Of a DNA stretch of 64,000 nt, positions 45,410 to 57,155 are shown piece after piece (position 1 is the first letter of the stretch; each line of letters begins with the position of its first letter). Under the pieces are notes generated by a model. The model ran no database searches. It was not told the DNA's origin and was given only the letters and a program-made list of their open reading frames with translations. The stretch is from Dipteris shenzhenensis (taxonomy: Eukaryota > Polypodiophyta > Polypodiopsida > Gleicheniales): NCBI GenBank assembly GCA_047967505.1, contig CM106539.1, one strand, 5' to 3'. The translations under genes were made by a program, and so were the position numbers.

Positions 45410-46006
45410 TAGATTGGCCAATAAATTTCCCAATCGTAATTGCTCCGATCTCGACCACACAATAAATTTGTACATGATGTCAAAAGCATTTTAGCTTGAC
45501 ACAAATTGAAGAAGATATTTACATGCTTTCTCTCCTTACCGAGAGTACATGTGTCCTAGACAAGAAGCTTCATCTTCAACACCTATGTCCTTCTTCTCAT
45601 TCCATTCTTCTAAGCACAATGAACAAGCTATTGTCTACACTACCTAAACTTATACACTTGTTTCAGTTTTAGGGTGTGTTCACCAAACACACACACTCTT
45701 AAATATATGGCATGCATGTTTTTACTACTAATAAATTATCATCATGGAGACTATGCAAAAGGTAGACTCAAATAATCAAATCTGTTGTATTCCGTCTATG
45801 ATGTTGTACGATTAATATGGAAGCTGATATAGTAAACAAGCCGTGAAAATTAGTCTAAGTCTTAGTCTGTTCTTCTACTACATGGCAAACAAGAAAAGAC
45901 TATCGTAAGCAAGCCCTGGACATTTCAAAATGTGATGCTAGTATTAATTTGGCACTCTTCTTGATAGGGTTCAAAAATAGAGAGGCTCAGACTGATTGAG
46001 CTGGAA
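45410..46006. other. Spacer between C1 and the CVNH gene
   Basis: AT-rich, no coding signal. Part of it is expected to be the CVNH 3' untranslated region; I did not find a clear polyadenylation signal. Confidence 0.45.
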
Positions 46007-46590
46007 TTAGCCTGGGTTATCGTGGCGCTCGCGCAGGCAATTATTCCATTCGAGGTTGCCAAGGTCATTTCCAATACATCCGTTAAGGTCGAGGGAGCTG
46101 TGGATGGCGCTGCCATCGTCAGCTCCGGTGAGGCAATTGCCAGAGAGGATGCCGGCAGGCGTGAGCTCCATTGAGGTGCAGGTGCGGGAGAAGTCGCAGT
46201 CGCGAGTGCGAGCAAACACAGTGGGACCCATGCACACCACGCACTCCAGATTTCCGTTTGAGTTGGCCACCCGCCTGTCCAGACGGATGGAGGTCGCTAC
46301 CTCTGCCCCCGCATTGTTGTCGCAGTTGGCGTCCATCTGCATCCACTGGTTGTTTTCGATGCTCCGGAACCCCGTGATGGTGCACGAGTGCTGAAAGTTT
46401 TGCCAGCAATCGTCTGCAAGCTGCAGAGCACGTCGAGCGATCAAGAACAAGCAACAACAGAGAGAAACGCAGATCATTCAAACAAGAAATTGAGGGAGAG
46501 AACTTATTGGGTCCTTACTGCTGCTCGCGGAAAAAGCATCATAACTACTAAAGAGGACAGGATGATCGCCGTCTTCATCGTCGCACGCAT
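46007..46590 (-). CDS. Secreted cyanovirin-N homologue (CVNH lectin), two exons
   Basis: Exon 1 is 46590-46519 and encodes a 24-residue hydrophobic leader (MRATMKTAIILSSLVVMMLF, then PRAA). It ends at a GTAAGG donor. A 98-bp intron ends CTCTGCAG, and exon 2 (46420-46007) continues in frame to TAA, giving 161 residues. The mature part is one CVNH domain with its two internal halves: CWQNFQHSCTITGF to RRVANSNGNLE, and CDFSRTCTSMELTPAG to SLDLNGCIGNDLGNLEW. CVNH proteins bind mannose-rich glycans; a signal peptide implies an extracellular or vacuolar lectin, possibly in defence. A TATA box sits about 60 bp upstream. No stop, frameshift or transposon insertion was seen, so this looks like a live host gene. 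A second ATG at 46578 would shorten the leader by four residues. Confidence 0.88.
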
Positions 46591-46650
46591 ATTTCCTACT
46601 GGACATAGACAGTTGAGGCTGAGATACGATCAATGATCCACTCATCATGA

Positions 46651-46657
46651 TTTTATA
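46651..46657 (-). promoter_or_regulatory. TATA box of the CVNH gene
   Basis: TATAAAA on the minus strand, 61 bp upstream of the ATG at 46590, which is a normal plant distance with a short leader. Confidence 0.65.
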
Positions 46658-46699
46658 CCTGAAACTCGACATTAGTTGGAGATGACTTTTTTAGTCGGC

Positions 46700-47279
46700 G
46701 GGAATATATACTTGACACTCGACTTAGTCGACACTAATCACATTCCTCTCACCGCTTGTCGTTCCGCTCACCCTTGCAGAGTTTGATGGTCGGTGTGTAG
46801 TGCTTGTCGGGAGAAGCTCCTTCCAAAAGAGGTTCCCGGGTTTGATAGTCTTGATAGGCAGTCTTGCGACTACACCATCTCTTATCTTGGCTTTGACATG
46901 TCGATGCTTGACACACGATAAAGCTATGGACCCTTAGTGTTGCTCGCGGTCTTAATACGATGTCTTAATTTTCGTAATAAGATGTTCAAAAGACCCTTCT
47001 TAGAGCTTATGTGGACGACATGTTGGCAGTTTCACATGTAAGGCAAGGAATTCCTGAGGCCGTAGATGCAAGTTATTGTAGAGTTTTGAACAGTAAACTC
47101 TGAAAGTTTATGAGATATGTCCTTGAAAATGGATGAAACTTACACTCGTTTACGTAGAAGAGAAAATTTGAATTCTTCGTAACTTGTGAACTAGATCCGA
47201 GGAGGTAGCTGTATTGACATAGAATAGTTTTTATTTCTATGTTGTAATTTTAGGATATAACCACACGTATTGTTTTTAG
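46700..47279. other. No gene seen
   Basis: Upstream flank of the CVNH gene. Mixed composition, short frames only. Confidence 0.5.
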
Positions 47280-48550
47280 AAAATTGAATCACCACATAGC
47301 AATTTGAATTTGGTACATAGCCCTTTGTATTCAATCAACACATAGCACTTTACGCTCTGCACATAATACTATGGGGGAAGAGTTACCACACTTCCTTACC
47401 AAAGTTATAAGACCAAGGAATGTGCCTTTCTTTGGGTTCATTTTGGCAGAAAGCACTTTTAATTTTGCACATAGCATTTTGCATCTAGCATACAGCATTT
47501 TGCATTTGGCTTATAGTACTTTGCATTTAGTACATATATAACCATACATTTGTGTGGGGGGAGAGTTGGCACACTTCCTCTCCAAAAATTATAAGACCAA
47601 GGAACGTGCCCTTCCCTGAGTTTGTATCTAGCACATATCAATTTGCATATAACACATAGAAATTGAGTTTAGCACATAGCACTTTGCACTTGTCGGATAC
47701 TTCTACATAATTTATCTTCTAATTCATTTCAACTGCATTTGCCACAAAGCACTTTTAGTTTTTCACATAGCATTTTGAATATGGCATATAGCACTTTGCA
47801 TTTGGCTTATAGTACTTTGCATTTACCACATAACCACACATTTGTATGGGGGGACAGTTGGCACACTTCCTCTCCAAAAATTATAAGACCAATGAACGTG
47901 CCCTTCCTTGGGTTCATATCGATTTGTATCTAGGACATAGTAATTTGTATGTAGCACATAGCAATTTGATTTTAGCACATAACACTTTGCATTTGGTACA
48001 TTGCACTTTGCACTTGTTGGATACTTTTGCAGAATTCGTCTTCTTATTCATTTCAATTTGCATTTGCCACAAAGCAATTTTAATTTTGCACATAGTAGTT
48101 TGAATCTGGCATATAGCACTTTGCATTTGGCTTATAGTACTTTGCATTTAGCACATAACCACACATTTGTGTGGGGGGAGAGTTGGCACACTTCCTCTCC
48201 AAAAATTATAAGAGCACGGAACGTGCCCTTCCTTGGGTTCATATCAATTTGCATCTAGGACATAGCGATTTGTATATAGCACATAGCAATTTGTATATAG
48301 CACATAGCAATTTGAGTTTAGCACATAGAAATCTGCATTTGGCTTATAGTACTTTGCATTTAGCATATCACCACACATTTCTTGGAAACTTACTCTCCAA
48401 AAATTGTACAACCAAGGAAAGTACCCTTTCTTGGGCCCATAACACTTTAAATTGATCACATAACATTTTGCATTTAGCATATAGCAATTTGAATTTGGCA
48501 CCCAGAACTTCATTTTGTACATGGAACCTTACATTTCATATGTAACCACT
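47280..48550. repeat. Higher-order AT-rich tandem repeat
   Basis: The basic unit is about 14-15 bp, GCACATAGCAATTTG or GCATTTAGCACATA. It is organised into larger blocks that each contain TTGGCACACTTCCTCTCC and AAAATTATAAGACCAAGGAA. Block starts near 47391, 47565, 47858, 48182 and 48390 give spacings from about 175 to 325 bp. Frames inside it (YKLLCATYKLLC-like) are artefacts of the repeat. Confidence 0.9.
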
Positions 48551-49058
48551 TGTTAGTGTGGGAGGAGAATCTGCACAAATATCTTTATGCATCGCATGCT
48601 TAAACAAGCTAGTTTCATGGCTTTCATCAAGGGCTATTCACCTACATGCTTGTTTAGGACAATAAGGAAAATTTGAACAAACTTGCTGGAGCAGTGACAA
48701 TCCTTGAAGCATAAATGGAACATACAAATGAATCTTTCTATGTACCTAAACATTGGAGTAAGGAGAGCAAATGTCATGGTGTGGGCGGCCTACAATCCAT
48801 GCAACGCTTCTAGATTTTGCTTAGTATGTCATGGCCTAAAGACTACAACATGGAGAATAAGAAAAGCTCGCCTTTGATAATTGGGAAAATAAATGACACT
48901 ACATGACATATGGACATCGAAATAAAGTACTTTCACTTCCAAAAGACTATAGAGATTGCAACACGTTCAACGGATTGGGAGAAATTGAACCACCGATCCT
49001 CATCAATGTGTGCAATGCTTGGCATTTAAATCTGGTTTTCAATAGAAGGAAATGGAAA
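48551..49058. other. No gene seen
   Basis: Spacer between the tandem repeat and the lipase-like exon. No motif recognised. Confidence 0.5.
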
Positions 49059-49364
49059 TCAATTCTCTTCTACTTCTTCCCTTGGCAGTTTTTGTGAAAC
49101 TCTTTCGTCTAGCCAAGCCTTGATGTCGGAGAATATGACTTCCACGTCCTCATCATATTCCCATGCTAATAATACATGCCACATATTTTTGTAGAGCTTG
49201 AGAGTCTTGTCAATGCTCTTGGCAATCTCGAAAAGGGATTTACTGATAGTAGGGTCAGTGACAACATCACGGCCACCATGCATAACAATGAATGGAAGGC
49301 TTAGAGGGCCTTCCCGTGTCTCGCTGAGGCTAGGGACTCGAAGGCTAGCATCAGCTCGTTTCAT
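49059..49364 (-). pseudogene. 3' exon of a monoacylglycerol-lipase / caffeoylshikimate-esterase-like alpha/beta hydrolase
   Basis: The minus-strand frame reads LSLPFIVMHGGRDVVTDPTI, SKSLFEIAKSIDKTLKLYKN, MWHVLLAWEYDEDVEVIFSD and IKAWLDERV. This is the C-terminal part of the plant MAGL/CSE family: VMHGGRDVVTDP holds the catalytic Asp position and KNMWHVLL the catalytic His (usually GMWHGLT). The nucleophile Ser and the lid lie in upstream exons not found in this window. Where those exons should be (to the right) is the segmental duplication with CACTA and copia sequence, so the gene is truncated, or its intron was invaded. Confidence 0.78.
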
Positions 49365-49712
49365 GGGAATAACATCCCCTGTGTCTATGTTGATGAGTTA
49401 CAGGCAAAAGCAAACAAGCTGAACCTCCTGCAACTTGCTATGCAGGTCTTCAACAAAAGGGAACGAACGTCGTTGTTGGCAATTTCAGAGAATGATAACC
49501 TCATTTTACCAGTTCAGCTAGTCTAGCAGTGGAATGATGGGTTGGAATTTGGAAAATCCAGGCAACTAGGGCAGTAGTCCACTGCTAGAGAAACGGCATC
49601 ACTCAGCAATTTGCATGCACGGGGCTACAAAAGGATCATGCCAGTAGGGCTCCCCAAGCTCCACTGGTTGGCATGGGGAGGCCCTCTTACATCTTGAAGA
49701 TGCTCGCTCAAA

Positions 49713-50231
49713 TACAAAGTGACCCTATGCAATTCCCAGGCCATACCAAGCCTGGGCTTACCAATCTGTAGACTGATTATGAAAATATCTTACATGGACA
49801 TGTGAAATAGGTGGATATCTCAAAAAGAGATCTCCATATTGAGCATCGAGAAGGCTAGGGTGGAATCCATCGAAGCCGTATGCTTGCTTGAGAAGCACTT
49901 TCCCTCGAGCATTATGACAACTCAAGTCCACTTGCTTGTGCACATAGTTCATGAGGTGGCTATTGCAGGTACCATTCATAGTCGATGGATGTTTTTTCTC
50001 GAGCGGTTTATGAAAACTTTGAAGGGATTTGTAAGACAGAGCAAGACCAGAAGCAAGCATGGTAGAGGGATGGCTTGTGCAAGAGTCATTAGTATATATC
50101 ATGGAGTTTCTTGCATCCATGGATCCCAATATGCCGCAAGCTTGGCATAACAAGGATGATGATCGCATCGTTAGCGAGGTTCCCTAAGGAAAAGGGATTG
50201 AAAGAAAGATGAGCGAAGAGCAAATGGAGAA
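49713..50231 (+). pseudogene. CACTA transposase fragment (DUF4218 core), duplicate
   Basis: Duplicate of 4382-4900; 49839-50150 encodes the same HFPSSIMTTQVHLLVH and SRWMFFLERFMKTLKGF segments. It has Met where copy 1 has Ile after ERF, matching the family C form. Confidence 0.77.
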
Positions 50232-53200
50232 TGCCTCGCAAGAAGCAAAGCATGCAGATTTGTACTCGGCCTCGGTAGAAGAAAGAGCAACTATGGGTTG
50301 CTTCTTGCTGACCCATGACACAACTCTAGATCCAAGTAAGAAACAGTACCCTGTCACTGATCTCCTGCTATCCATGTCTCCTGCCCAATCCGAGTCACAG
50401 AATCCGGTCAAGATAATGCCCTTGGTATAGGTGATGCCATAATCAAGTGTGCCTTTGATGTATTTCAGCACCTACATCCCTGCCCTCCAATGGTTCTCCC
50501 GGGGCTTATTGGAAAACCTGCCAATCGCAAAGCTAATGTCTGGCTGTGTGTTGCACAGGTAGATCAAGCTGCCCACAAGCCTTCTGTACTTCACTTCGTC
50601 CACCAATGGTGATGAATCCTCGTTTGAGAGCTTTGCATCAACCTCCATAGGGGTACCAACTGTCTTGCACTCAGCCATGCCAAATGCCTTCAGTATCTCT
50701 CCAGCATACTTCAGCTATGAAATGAAGATCTGTTTCGGCTCCTGCCAAACTTCAATCCCCAAACAAAAATGCATCAGTTCGAGGTTTGTCATTTCAAACT
50801 CTCTTCCTAGCAAATGCTTCGTCTGTGAGATATTTTCTTCATGGTTCCCTGTTATGACAAGGTCATCCACATAAAGGACCATGATCATACACCTGCCTCA
50901 TTCTCTGAAGATATACAAATTTGCATCAGATGGGCTCCTCCTGAACCCGTTTTGCAGAAAGTAGGCATCAATTCGCTGGTACCACACTCGTGGGGCCTGT
51001 TTCAACCTGTAAAGTGCCTTCTTCAGTTTGCAGACTTTACCTTCTGAACCGAGGGTCTCAAAACCTGGTGGTTGTTCCACGTACACCTCCTCCTCGAGAT
51101 CTCCATTCAGAAAGGCAGATTTCACATCCATCTGAAACACGGGCCAACTTCCCTGGGCAGCTAAAGCCAAAACACTGTGAATTGTGGTTAGTCGAGCTGT
51201 GGGAGCAAAAGTATATTGATAATCAAGACCATGTACCTGTGCAAATCCTTTTGCCACGAGCTGAGCCTCGTACTTATCCAACGTACCGTCAGACTTGTAC
51301 TTGACCTTGTACACCCACTTGACCTTGTACTTGACCTTGTACTTGACCTTGTACACCCACTTGGTTCCGATTACCTAACGTTTTAGTGGTCGATCCACAA
51401 GGTCCCAAGTGTTATTCTTCATTATGGAGCCATACTCCAACTGCATAGCCTCCATCCACCTCTCATCACGCTGTGCCTCTTCAAGACACTTGGGTTCATC
51501 AGCACGGATCGCTTTTGTCATCAAAGCATAGTTGACCAAGTGTTCCTGCGCCCTTCTTTGCTCCTCTAATCTCTTGGACCATCGGTGTTCAGACAGTTCC
51601 TCCTCAATGGCTAGAGGTTGTCTACCATCCAAAACTTGCTTTACCCACTTCAGAAATGGTCGTTGCCATTGTGGTTCTGCAGGCTCTTCTTCATCTTCTT
51701 TGTCTTGAATCCTCCCAAGCACCATTGAGGGAGCTCGGTCTGCTATTGGTGGCGGTACTGGATGGATATCCTGGTCCTAGTTGTCTGGGAAGGAAGCATC
51801 CTCTTCCAATTGATGCGGCTATTTTGAGAAGACCACATCGCGACTTACAATTACCTTCTTGGTAACATGGTTATAGAGACGGTAACCCTTTGCCTCTTCA
51901 CTGTAGCCCAAGAAAATACACTTCCAGCTCTTTGGTTCCCATTTGGTCCTGGTAGCATCAGGGACATGCACCAAACAGTCACATCCAAAAACTCTAAAAT
52001 GTGCAGCTAAAGGTTTCTTACCGGAAAAGGCTTGCAGTGGAGTCATCCCATTCACAGCCTTTGTGTAGCTACGATTCAAGATGTAAACTGTAGTGTTACA
52101 TGCTTCAGCCTAGAAAGTCTTTGGCAAATCTTTCCCTTTCATCATACTTTGGCCCATTTCACAGATGACGTGCATCTTGCGTTCAGCTACTCCATTTTGC
52201 TGTGATGTATGTGGCGGGGGTTTCTGCCTCTTGATCCCGTGACTTTTGCAGTAACTTTCGAATTCAGTCGATGTGAACTCTCCACCTTTGTCTGATCTCA
52301 ACTTCTTCACCTTCCTCCCTGATTCTTTCTCGACCATTACATGCCATTCCTTGAACCTACTGAAAGCCTCGTCTTTCGTCTTCAGGAAGTATATTCATAT
52401 CCTTCTATTGTAGTCGTCGATCAATGTCATGAAGTAGTAGGAACCACCCAAAGCTTCCGTCTCCATCTTTCTGCAGAGGTCCATGTGAACGAGCTCTAGA
52501 GGAGCCTTTGCCTTGTTGGCCTCTTTAGGAAAGGGATGCCGATGCTGCTTGCCCATCATGCAAGCTTCACATACATCGGGCAGATCTAAAATTTCTGGTA
52601 GGTTTGCAATCATTCCACTTTTATGCATCTCCTTCAAAGAACTAAGGTTTAGATGACCAAACCTCTCATGCCAAAGCTTAGTGTTCTTCACATCTTCTCA
52701 AGCACTGAAAGCTGAGAGTTTGTAAATGTTGTTGCGCCGTGTACCTTTACCAATGACCTTTCCTTGAAGATCCAGGATCTGTGCACCATTCTTATCGAAT
52801 TGAACTTTGAGGTCCCGATCCGTGATCGCAAAAATGGACAACAATTTCCTCTTGATATCTGGCACATAAAGAGCATCAGACAACTGTTTTACAACTCCAT
52901 CTGACTTGAGAGCAATCGTACCTTTTCCTTTTGCTGGACATTTTGCATCATTGCCGCGACTGCTACCATGATGTCATTCCCTATCGGCTGTAGAGAGGTA
53001 TACCAATCCTTCCGACTAGTCATGTGGCACGATGCACCACTGTCAATGATCCAAGGTTCCATCCGTAGGTACATGAACTGCTTCCATGCAAATCTCCTCA
53101 ATTTCTACGAACAGCTCTATTGGTGCTGCTTACACGTTGTTGCTGGACTCTTTCTTTACTTCGTTCTTCTCATCTGCAATCTTCTTTTGGCACTCATTTT

Positions 53201-53926
53201 CCTTGTGCCCTGTCTTGTGGCAATAGAAGCCCTTGATCTTCTTCTTTCTCTTTTTATCATCAGAAGAAGATGGGTTACCAGAGTCCTTATCCTTACCTTT
53301 CTTTGATCTGGTCCAGAAAGCCAATCCTCATCTTTTGACGCATCTCCTCCTCCAGAAGCATCGCGTTGAGATCCTCAAAGTTGAGGGATGGATTTCTATT
53401 CCGCATATTCACACTGTAACAAGACCATCGTACTTTGGTGGGAGAATCCGTGTGCACCTTCATGCTAGATTCTCGCTGGTAATGGTGATGCCAATTGCAG
53501 TCATCTGATCGTGCAGATTCTTTACCCTGGTGATGAACTTCTCTGCCGCTTCAAACTCCGACAACTTCTCGTTTGCGAGTTGAGTCCCAAATTTTGAATC
53601 TGCGTCTGATTAGTGGTCTCGTACTGATTTTTCAAGACCGTCCATGCCTCCTCCACTGTGGTGACATGTTGAATTAACACCATGACGAAATCACTAACAC
53701 TGCAGACAATAGAACACAGCGCATCTGCATTTCTTCTTGTCCACGCGAGAATCTCATCCACAGTTGGTACTATCTATTGTCCTGCATTGGCTAGATCTGA
53801 TCTCGCAACCGGCTCACATCCATCTTAGTAGCAGTGTCCCAAAGCTCATATGCGCTTAGGATGGTCTTCATCTTGAACTTGGAGAGTGGATAGTTAGAGC
53901 CGTCCAACTTTCTGCTGTCACCGAGT
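50232..53926 (-). mobile_element. Ty1/copia gag-pol segment without LTRs, copy 2
   Basis: Same domain order and same truncation points as 4901-8570. The stops in copy 1 after FSA, RRI, KTF and LKR are all present here too. It differs in having the normal YVDD at the reverse-transcriptase active site, WAEA-like AEAC context after one stop, an extra stretch near 51300-51350 where a KVKYKVKYKVK repeat arose by slippage, and a short deletion near 53324. No LTRs flank it. Confidence 0.93.
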
Positions 53927-54548
53927 CTCAAATCAAACAATATCTAAATAATGAGTCAAATTAAAGCAAGAGCTAACCTCATTAAAGTCGAGACACTTGT
54001 ATCCGACCACCCATACTTTACTTGCAGATTCAAGATTGAGAGACAAGCACGTAGTTTAGACATCCTAGCACCCTCATAAAATTGTGTTGATTGCAACTCT
54101 TGCATTTTGACCTCAGACTCTGACATCACGTGTACATGGGATGTAGTGCCCCTAAAAATAGAATCCATCATGTCGACCATACCCTCGTCATCATCCGAGG
54201 GACTATAGTCTTGCTCAAAGTGTGAAGGTATATGCATACCCTCGTCAACCTCCTCATCCTGTTTTAAGATTTCGTGTAAATATAAGATCTTGTATTTCTT
54301 GGTATCCAATAAGAGTGCGAACTTAAATAGCTTTGACTTACCGATAGTCCATCAACACGTGCAACACCAATGATGGGTACTGGTTCGGGCTCCTCCCCAT
54401 TCATCTTCAAGTGGCTCATGATAATACGATGTTGATATCATACTTCTCGCTTGCAATGAGTGCAATGACAGTATAACCTCTCCATAAGCCACTTTGTGCT
54501 CTCGAGCGTTGGCGCATCATCGGACGAGCTTCCACTCATCCCTTCCAT
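53927..54548 (-). pseudogene. CACTA family B transposase, N-terminal exons (duplicate)
   Basis: ATG at 54548. The second exon (54309-53956) is open where B1 has a deletion: HIPSHFEQDYSPSDDDEGMV, then the ARMSKLRACLSILNLQVKYG block. It is the best copy of this part of the gene, but it stops at the copia joint and has no catalytic domain. Confidence 0.72.
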
Positions 54549-54654
54549 CTACACTTATAAAATCACAACATAAGTTGCAAGAAAATATATTTACAGTTAT
54601 AAAATAGCATCTATGAGCTTCCCTTCAACTTAGAACAAAAAGTGTCTTAAAGCG

Positions 54655-54765
54655 TCGCTATATAGCGATGTTTTGCTCTGTTCCATCGCTATATAGCAAT
54701 GCTTTTAATTAAAAACGTCACTATATAGCGACGGAAAAGCGTCGCTATATAGCAATGCTATGGGT
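54655..54765. promoter_or_regulatory. Central palindrome cluster (duplicate)
   Basis: Four GTCGCTATATAGCGAC-type motifs as at 9273-9380. Confidence 0.7.
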
Positions 54766-55394
54766 TAAAACCAAAACTTGATGCTATGTGCGGCACTTTC
54801 TTTTGCACTCTCTAATCTTTCAAGTAAGCAAGGCAATCTCTCCTCCCACCTATTTCCGATGACCTCCCACCTATTTCCGACAACCTCCCACTCTATTCTC
54901 CACTCCTCACCCTTCTCCTAGCTCTTGTGCTCCCTCTCCACCCTTCTCCCTCTTTAGATTCTTGAAAGGAAGTTTTTCAAGAGGTGAGTCTGTTTCAACA
55001 ATCCAAGTTATTTGTTTGTTAGCTTCAGTTTTGTGAGTGCTTCTCCTTGTATTGCTAAACCTGCAAACTAATTTTCATGCTTGTTTTTAAAGGATTGAAA
55101 CAAAAAACGAGATTTCAAGAAAGAAAGAAGACTCACCTCTTCTTTCCCTTTTTTGTATTTCTCTTCCTTCTCTTTCTCCTTGTCTCCTCAATCTCCTCCT
55201 TTCAAGAAGTTACTTTTGTAATCTCCTCCTTCCTCTAACATCTTATTTGAAAAATGGTATGTTTCCTCTCTTTTGTAGGGCCAGTCCAGAACATCGAGCA
55301 GGACATACTATTTCATGTAAGTGCTTCCTCTTTTTTCCATTTGTTATTTTTGTTATTTGCATTGGCCTGTAGCTAGCGCCCTAGCTACAGTGAT

Positions 55395-55779
55395 GGGTGT
55401 AGGAACCCTCTCTTCCCCTCTCTTTCCTCTTCTTTCCCTCTTCTCTCCTCTTCTTTTCCTCCTTTCCTTCTTCTCTCCTTCAATCTTTCAATCCCTTTCC
55501 TCCTCTTTTCCCCTCTTTCCTTTCCCTCTTCTTCTCTCTTTCTTTCCCTCTTCTTCTCTCTTTTCCTCTTTTTCCCTCTTTCCTTTCTCTCTTTCCCCCT
55601 TCTCTTATGCTCATGCATAAGCATAAGCATGAGCATATGCTCATGCTTATGTTTATGCATGAGCTATGCTCATGCTTATGCTTATGCATGAGCATAAGAG
55701 AAGTAGACATATGCTCATGCTTATGCATGAGCATATCTCTCTTTTTCCCTCTTTCCTTTCCCTCTTCTTCTCTCTTTCT
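55395..55779 (+). repeat. Pyrimidine array (duplicate, truncated)
   Basis: CTTTCC-type array with ATGCTCATGCATAAGCAT blocks, matching 10015-10440 but lacking one 34-bp palindromic block and cut at its right end. ORF2 is therefore missing from this copy. Confidence 0.92.
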
Positions 55780-56613
55780 TAGCCTCTCATTGAGCCATGT
55801 GTTAAATGATTTAAATAAACTTTAATACTTTTTATTTCTTTTGTGAAGTTGAACCAATGCCACATTTCCTAACTTCCATCATTTCGTTTCTTACAAAATC
55901 TCAAGGAAGATAGCTTCTGCCATAGCCACATTCTCCATCTCCATCTCCTCCTCCTCCTTCCTACCTTGCCATGGACATCTCCTCCCTCCCTCCCTCCCTC
56001 CCTCCTCACCTCGACCTTCATTGTTTCCTCCACCCACCTCCCTCTCCCCTTCAAAGAACAAGATTCCTCTGCTTTCATACGTAGTTACATCGTCCTCAAA
56101 TGTAGGTATGATGTGCTTGTAAGGAGCTACAATGTCCTCGATTTTTGCAACTTTGGAGGAGTAATGCCTGAAATCGGCTACAATAAACATCACAGACCCC
56201 AATTGCTCCCTTGCATCGGGAACAACTCTTGGTTTTGAGTGAGAATGGCTCTCTCTTCTCTCTATCTCTCTCTCTCTTCCAAAGAGCCAGGTTTTTGAAA
56301 TGAAAATTTCAGAAGAGTCGATCGGAACCAATGTGACATGGTCGGAGTAACAAAATTAATTCATCGATGGCATCGGGAACAAATTCTTGGCATTGAGGGA
56401 TTTGGGGGATGCTCAAAGAGCCCTTCAATATCTAAGAAAGAATCTCTCTCTATCACACAAGGACCAAAACACTACCATCTACGCATAGTTATCGATGCCA
56501 ACTACAACCGGAGCTCATCATCCAGGAGTTATCCAGCACCCTCTTCTCCATGTATCCCACTCCCCCCCTCCTCGGACACCCCCACTCCTACCCTGCCACT
56601 CGTAGACATAGCT
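55780..56613. other. Unrecognised DNA with a CCCT microsatellite
   Basis: Contains (CCCT)n near 55980-56010. The longest frame, 56331-55891 on the minus strand, is purine-rich and shows no known domain. No gene is called. Confidence 0.45.
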
Positions 56614-56925
56614 CACTACTACACACAGATCCTATTGCAATGTTTAGGTACCGACGTTTAGCACGCGTGGGGCGCTAATCATCGGTATGAAAAGCGCATC
56701 CCGTAAAGTGTCACTATATAGCAACTTTAGGCAAACATTGCTATATAGCGACTATTACAAAGGTGGCTATATAGCGACTTTTAAGTGTCGCTATATAGCG
56801 ACACTGAGATACTATTTTATAGCAACGTTTTCTAGAGAGGTTTTTTACTCATATAGGCCTTAAGTTAGTTTTTTCCAATGACAAATTTTTTTAAATTTTC
56901 ATACATGTTTGATCTTTAAAGTAGA
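56614..56925 (-). mobile_element. Family C CACTA end (C3)
   Basis: Starts CACTACTACACACAGATCC, then motifs GTCGCTATATAGCGAC (56786-56801) and variants, then TTCCAATGACAAATTTTTTT and AAATTTTCATACATGTTTG, which match the transposase 3' region of C1 and C2 in reverse. Similarity stops at about 56925, where family A repeats begin. Confidence 0.82.
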
Positions 56926-56929
56926 TTTG

Positions 56930-57095
56930 AAAACCGCGTTTATAAGCGCATCTAATGATGCATCTATACATGCATCTAAATACGCATGTAATTGCACTTC
57001 TAAATACACAGAGCAGATGCGGTTTTAGATGCACCTATAGACGTGCACCATAGAATAGATAGATGCGGTTTTAGACGTGCCTTTAGATGTGCCAC
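56930..57095. promoter_or_regulatory. Family A-type palindromic repeats before a transposase
   Basis: Decayed copies of the A motif (TAGATGCGGTTTTAGACGTGC, ATAGACGTGC and others), with many CG to TG or CA changes. They lie just upstream of the transposase start, as the central cluster does in A1. Confidence 0.6.
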
Positions 57096-57155
57096 AAAGA
57101 TTTAAAATTAAATATTTGAAGAAAAGCAAATTTTTTTGGGTTGTTTGTTTGTAGG

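Larger units (their letters stand above)
49359..55779. repeat. Segmental duplication, copy 2 (6.4 kb)
   Basis: Matches 1-354 plus 4379-10440 along its whole length, with only scattered differences by eye. It lacks element A1 (single AAA at 49710-49712). The right border falls in the pyrimidine array at about 55779, where copy 1 continues as array and this copy changes to unrelated DNA. Confidence 0.93.

Noticed and set aside
46056-46394. Plus-strand frame opposite the CVNH gene
   Set aside because: It is a shadow of the CVNH exon; the minus-strand frame has the domain, leader exon and TATA box.
47459-48522. Several 60-100-residue frames with repeated Tyr/Leu/Cys
   Set aside because: They follow the 14-bp AT-rich tandem repeat and occur on both strands.
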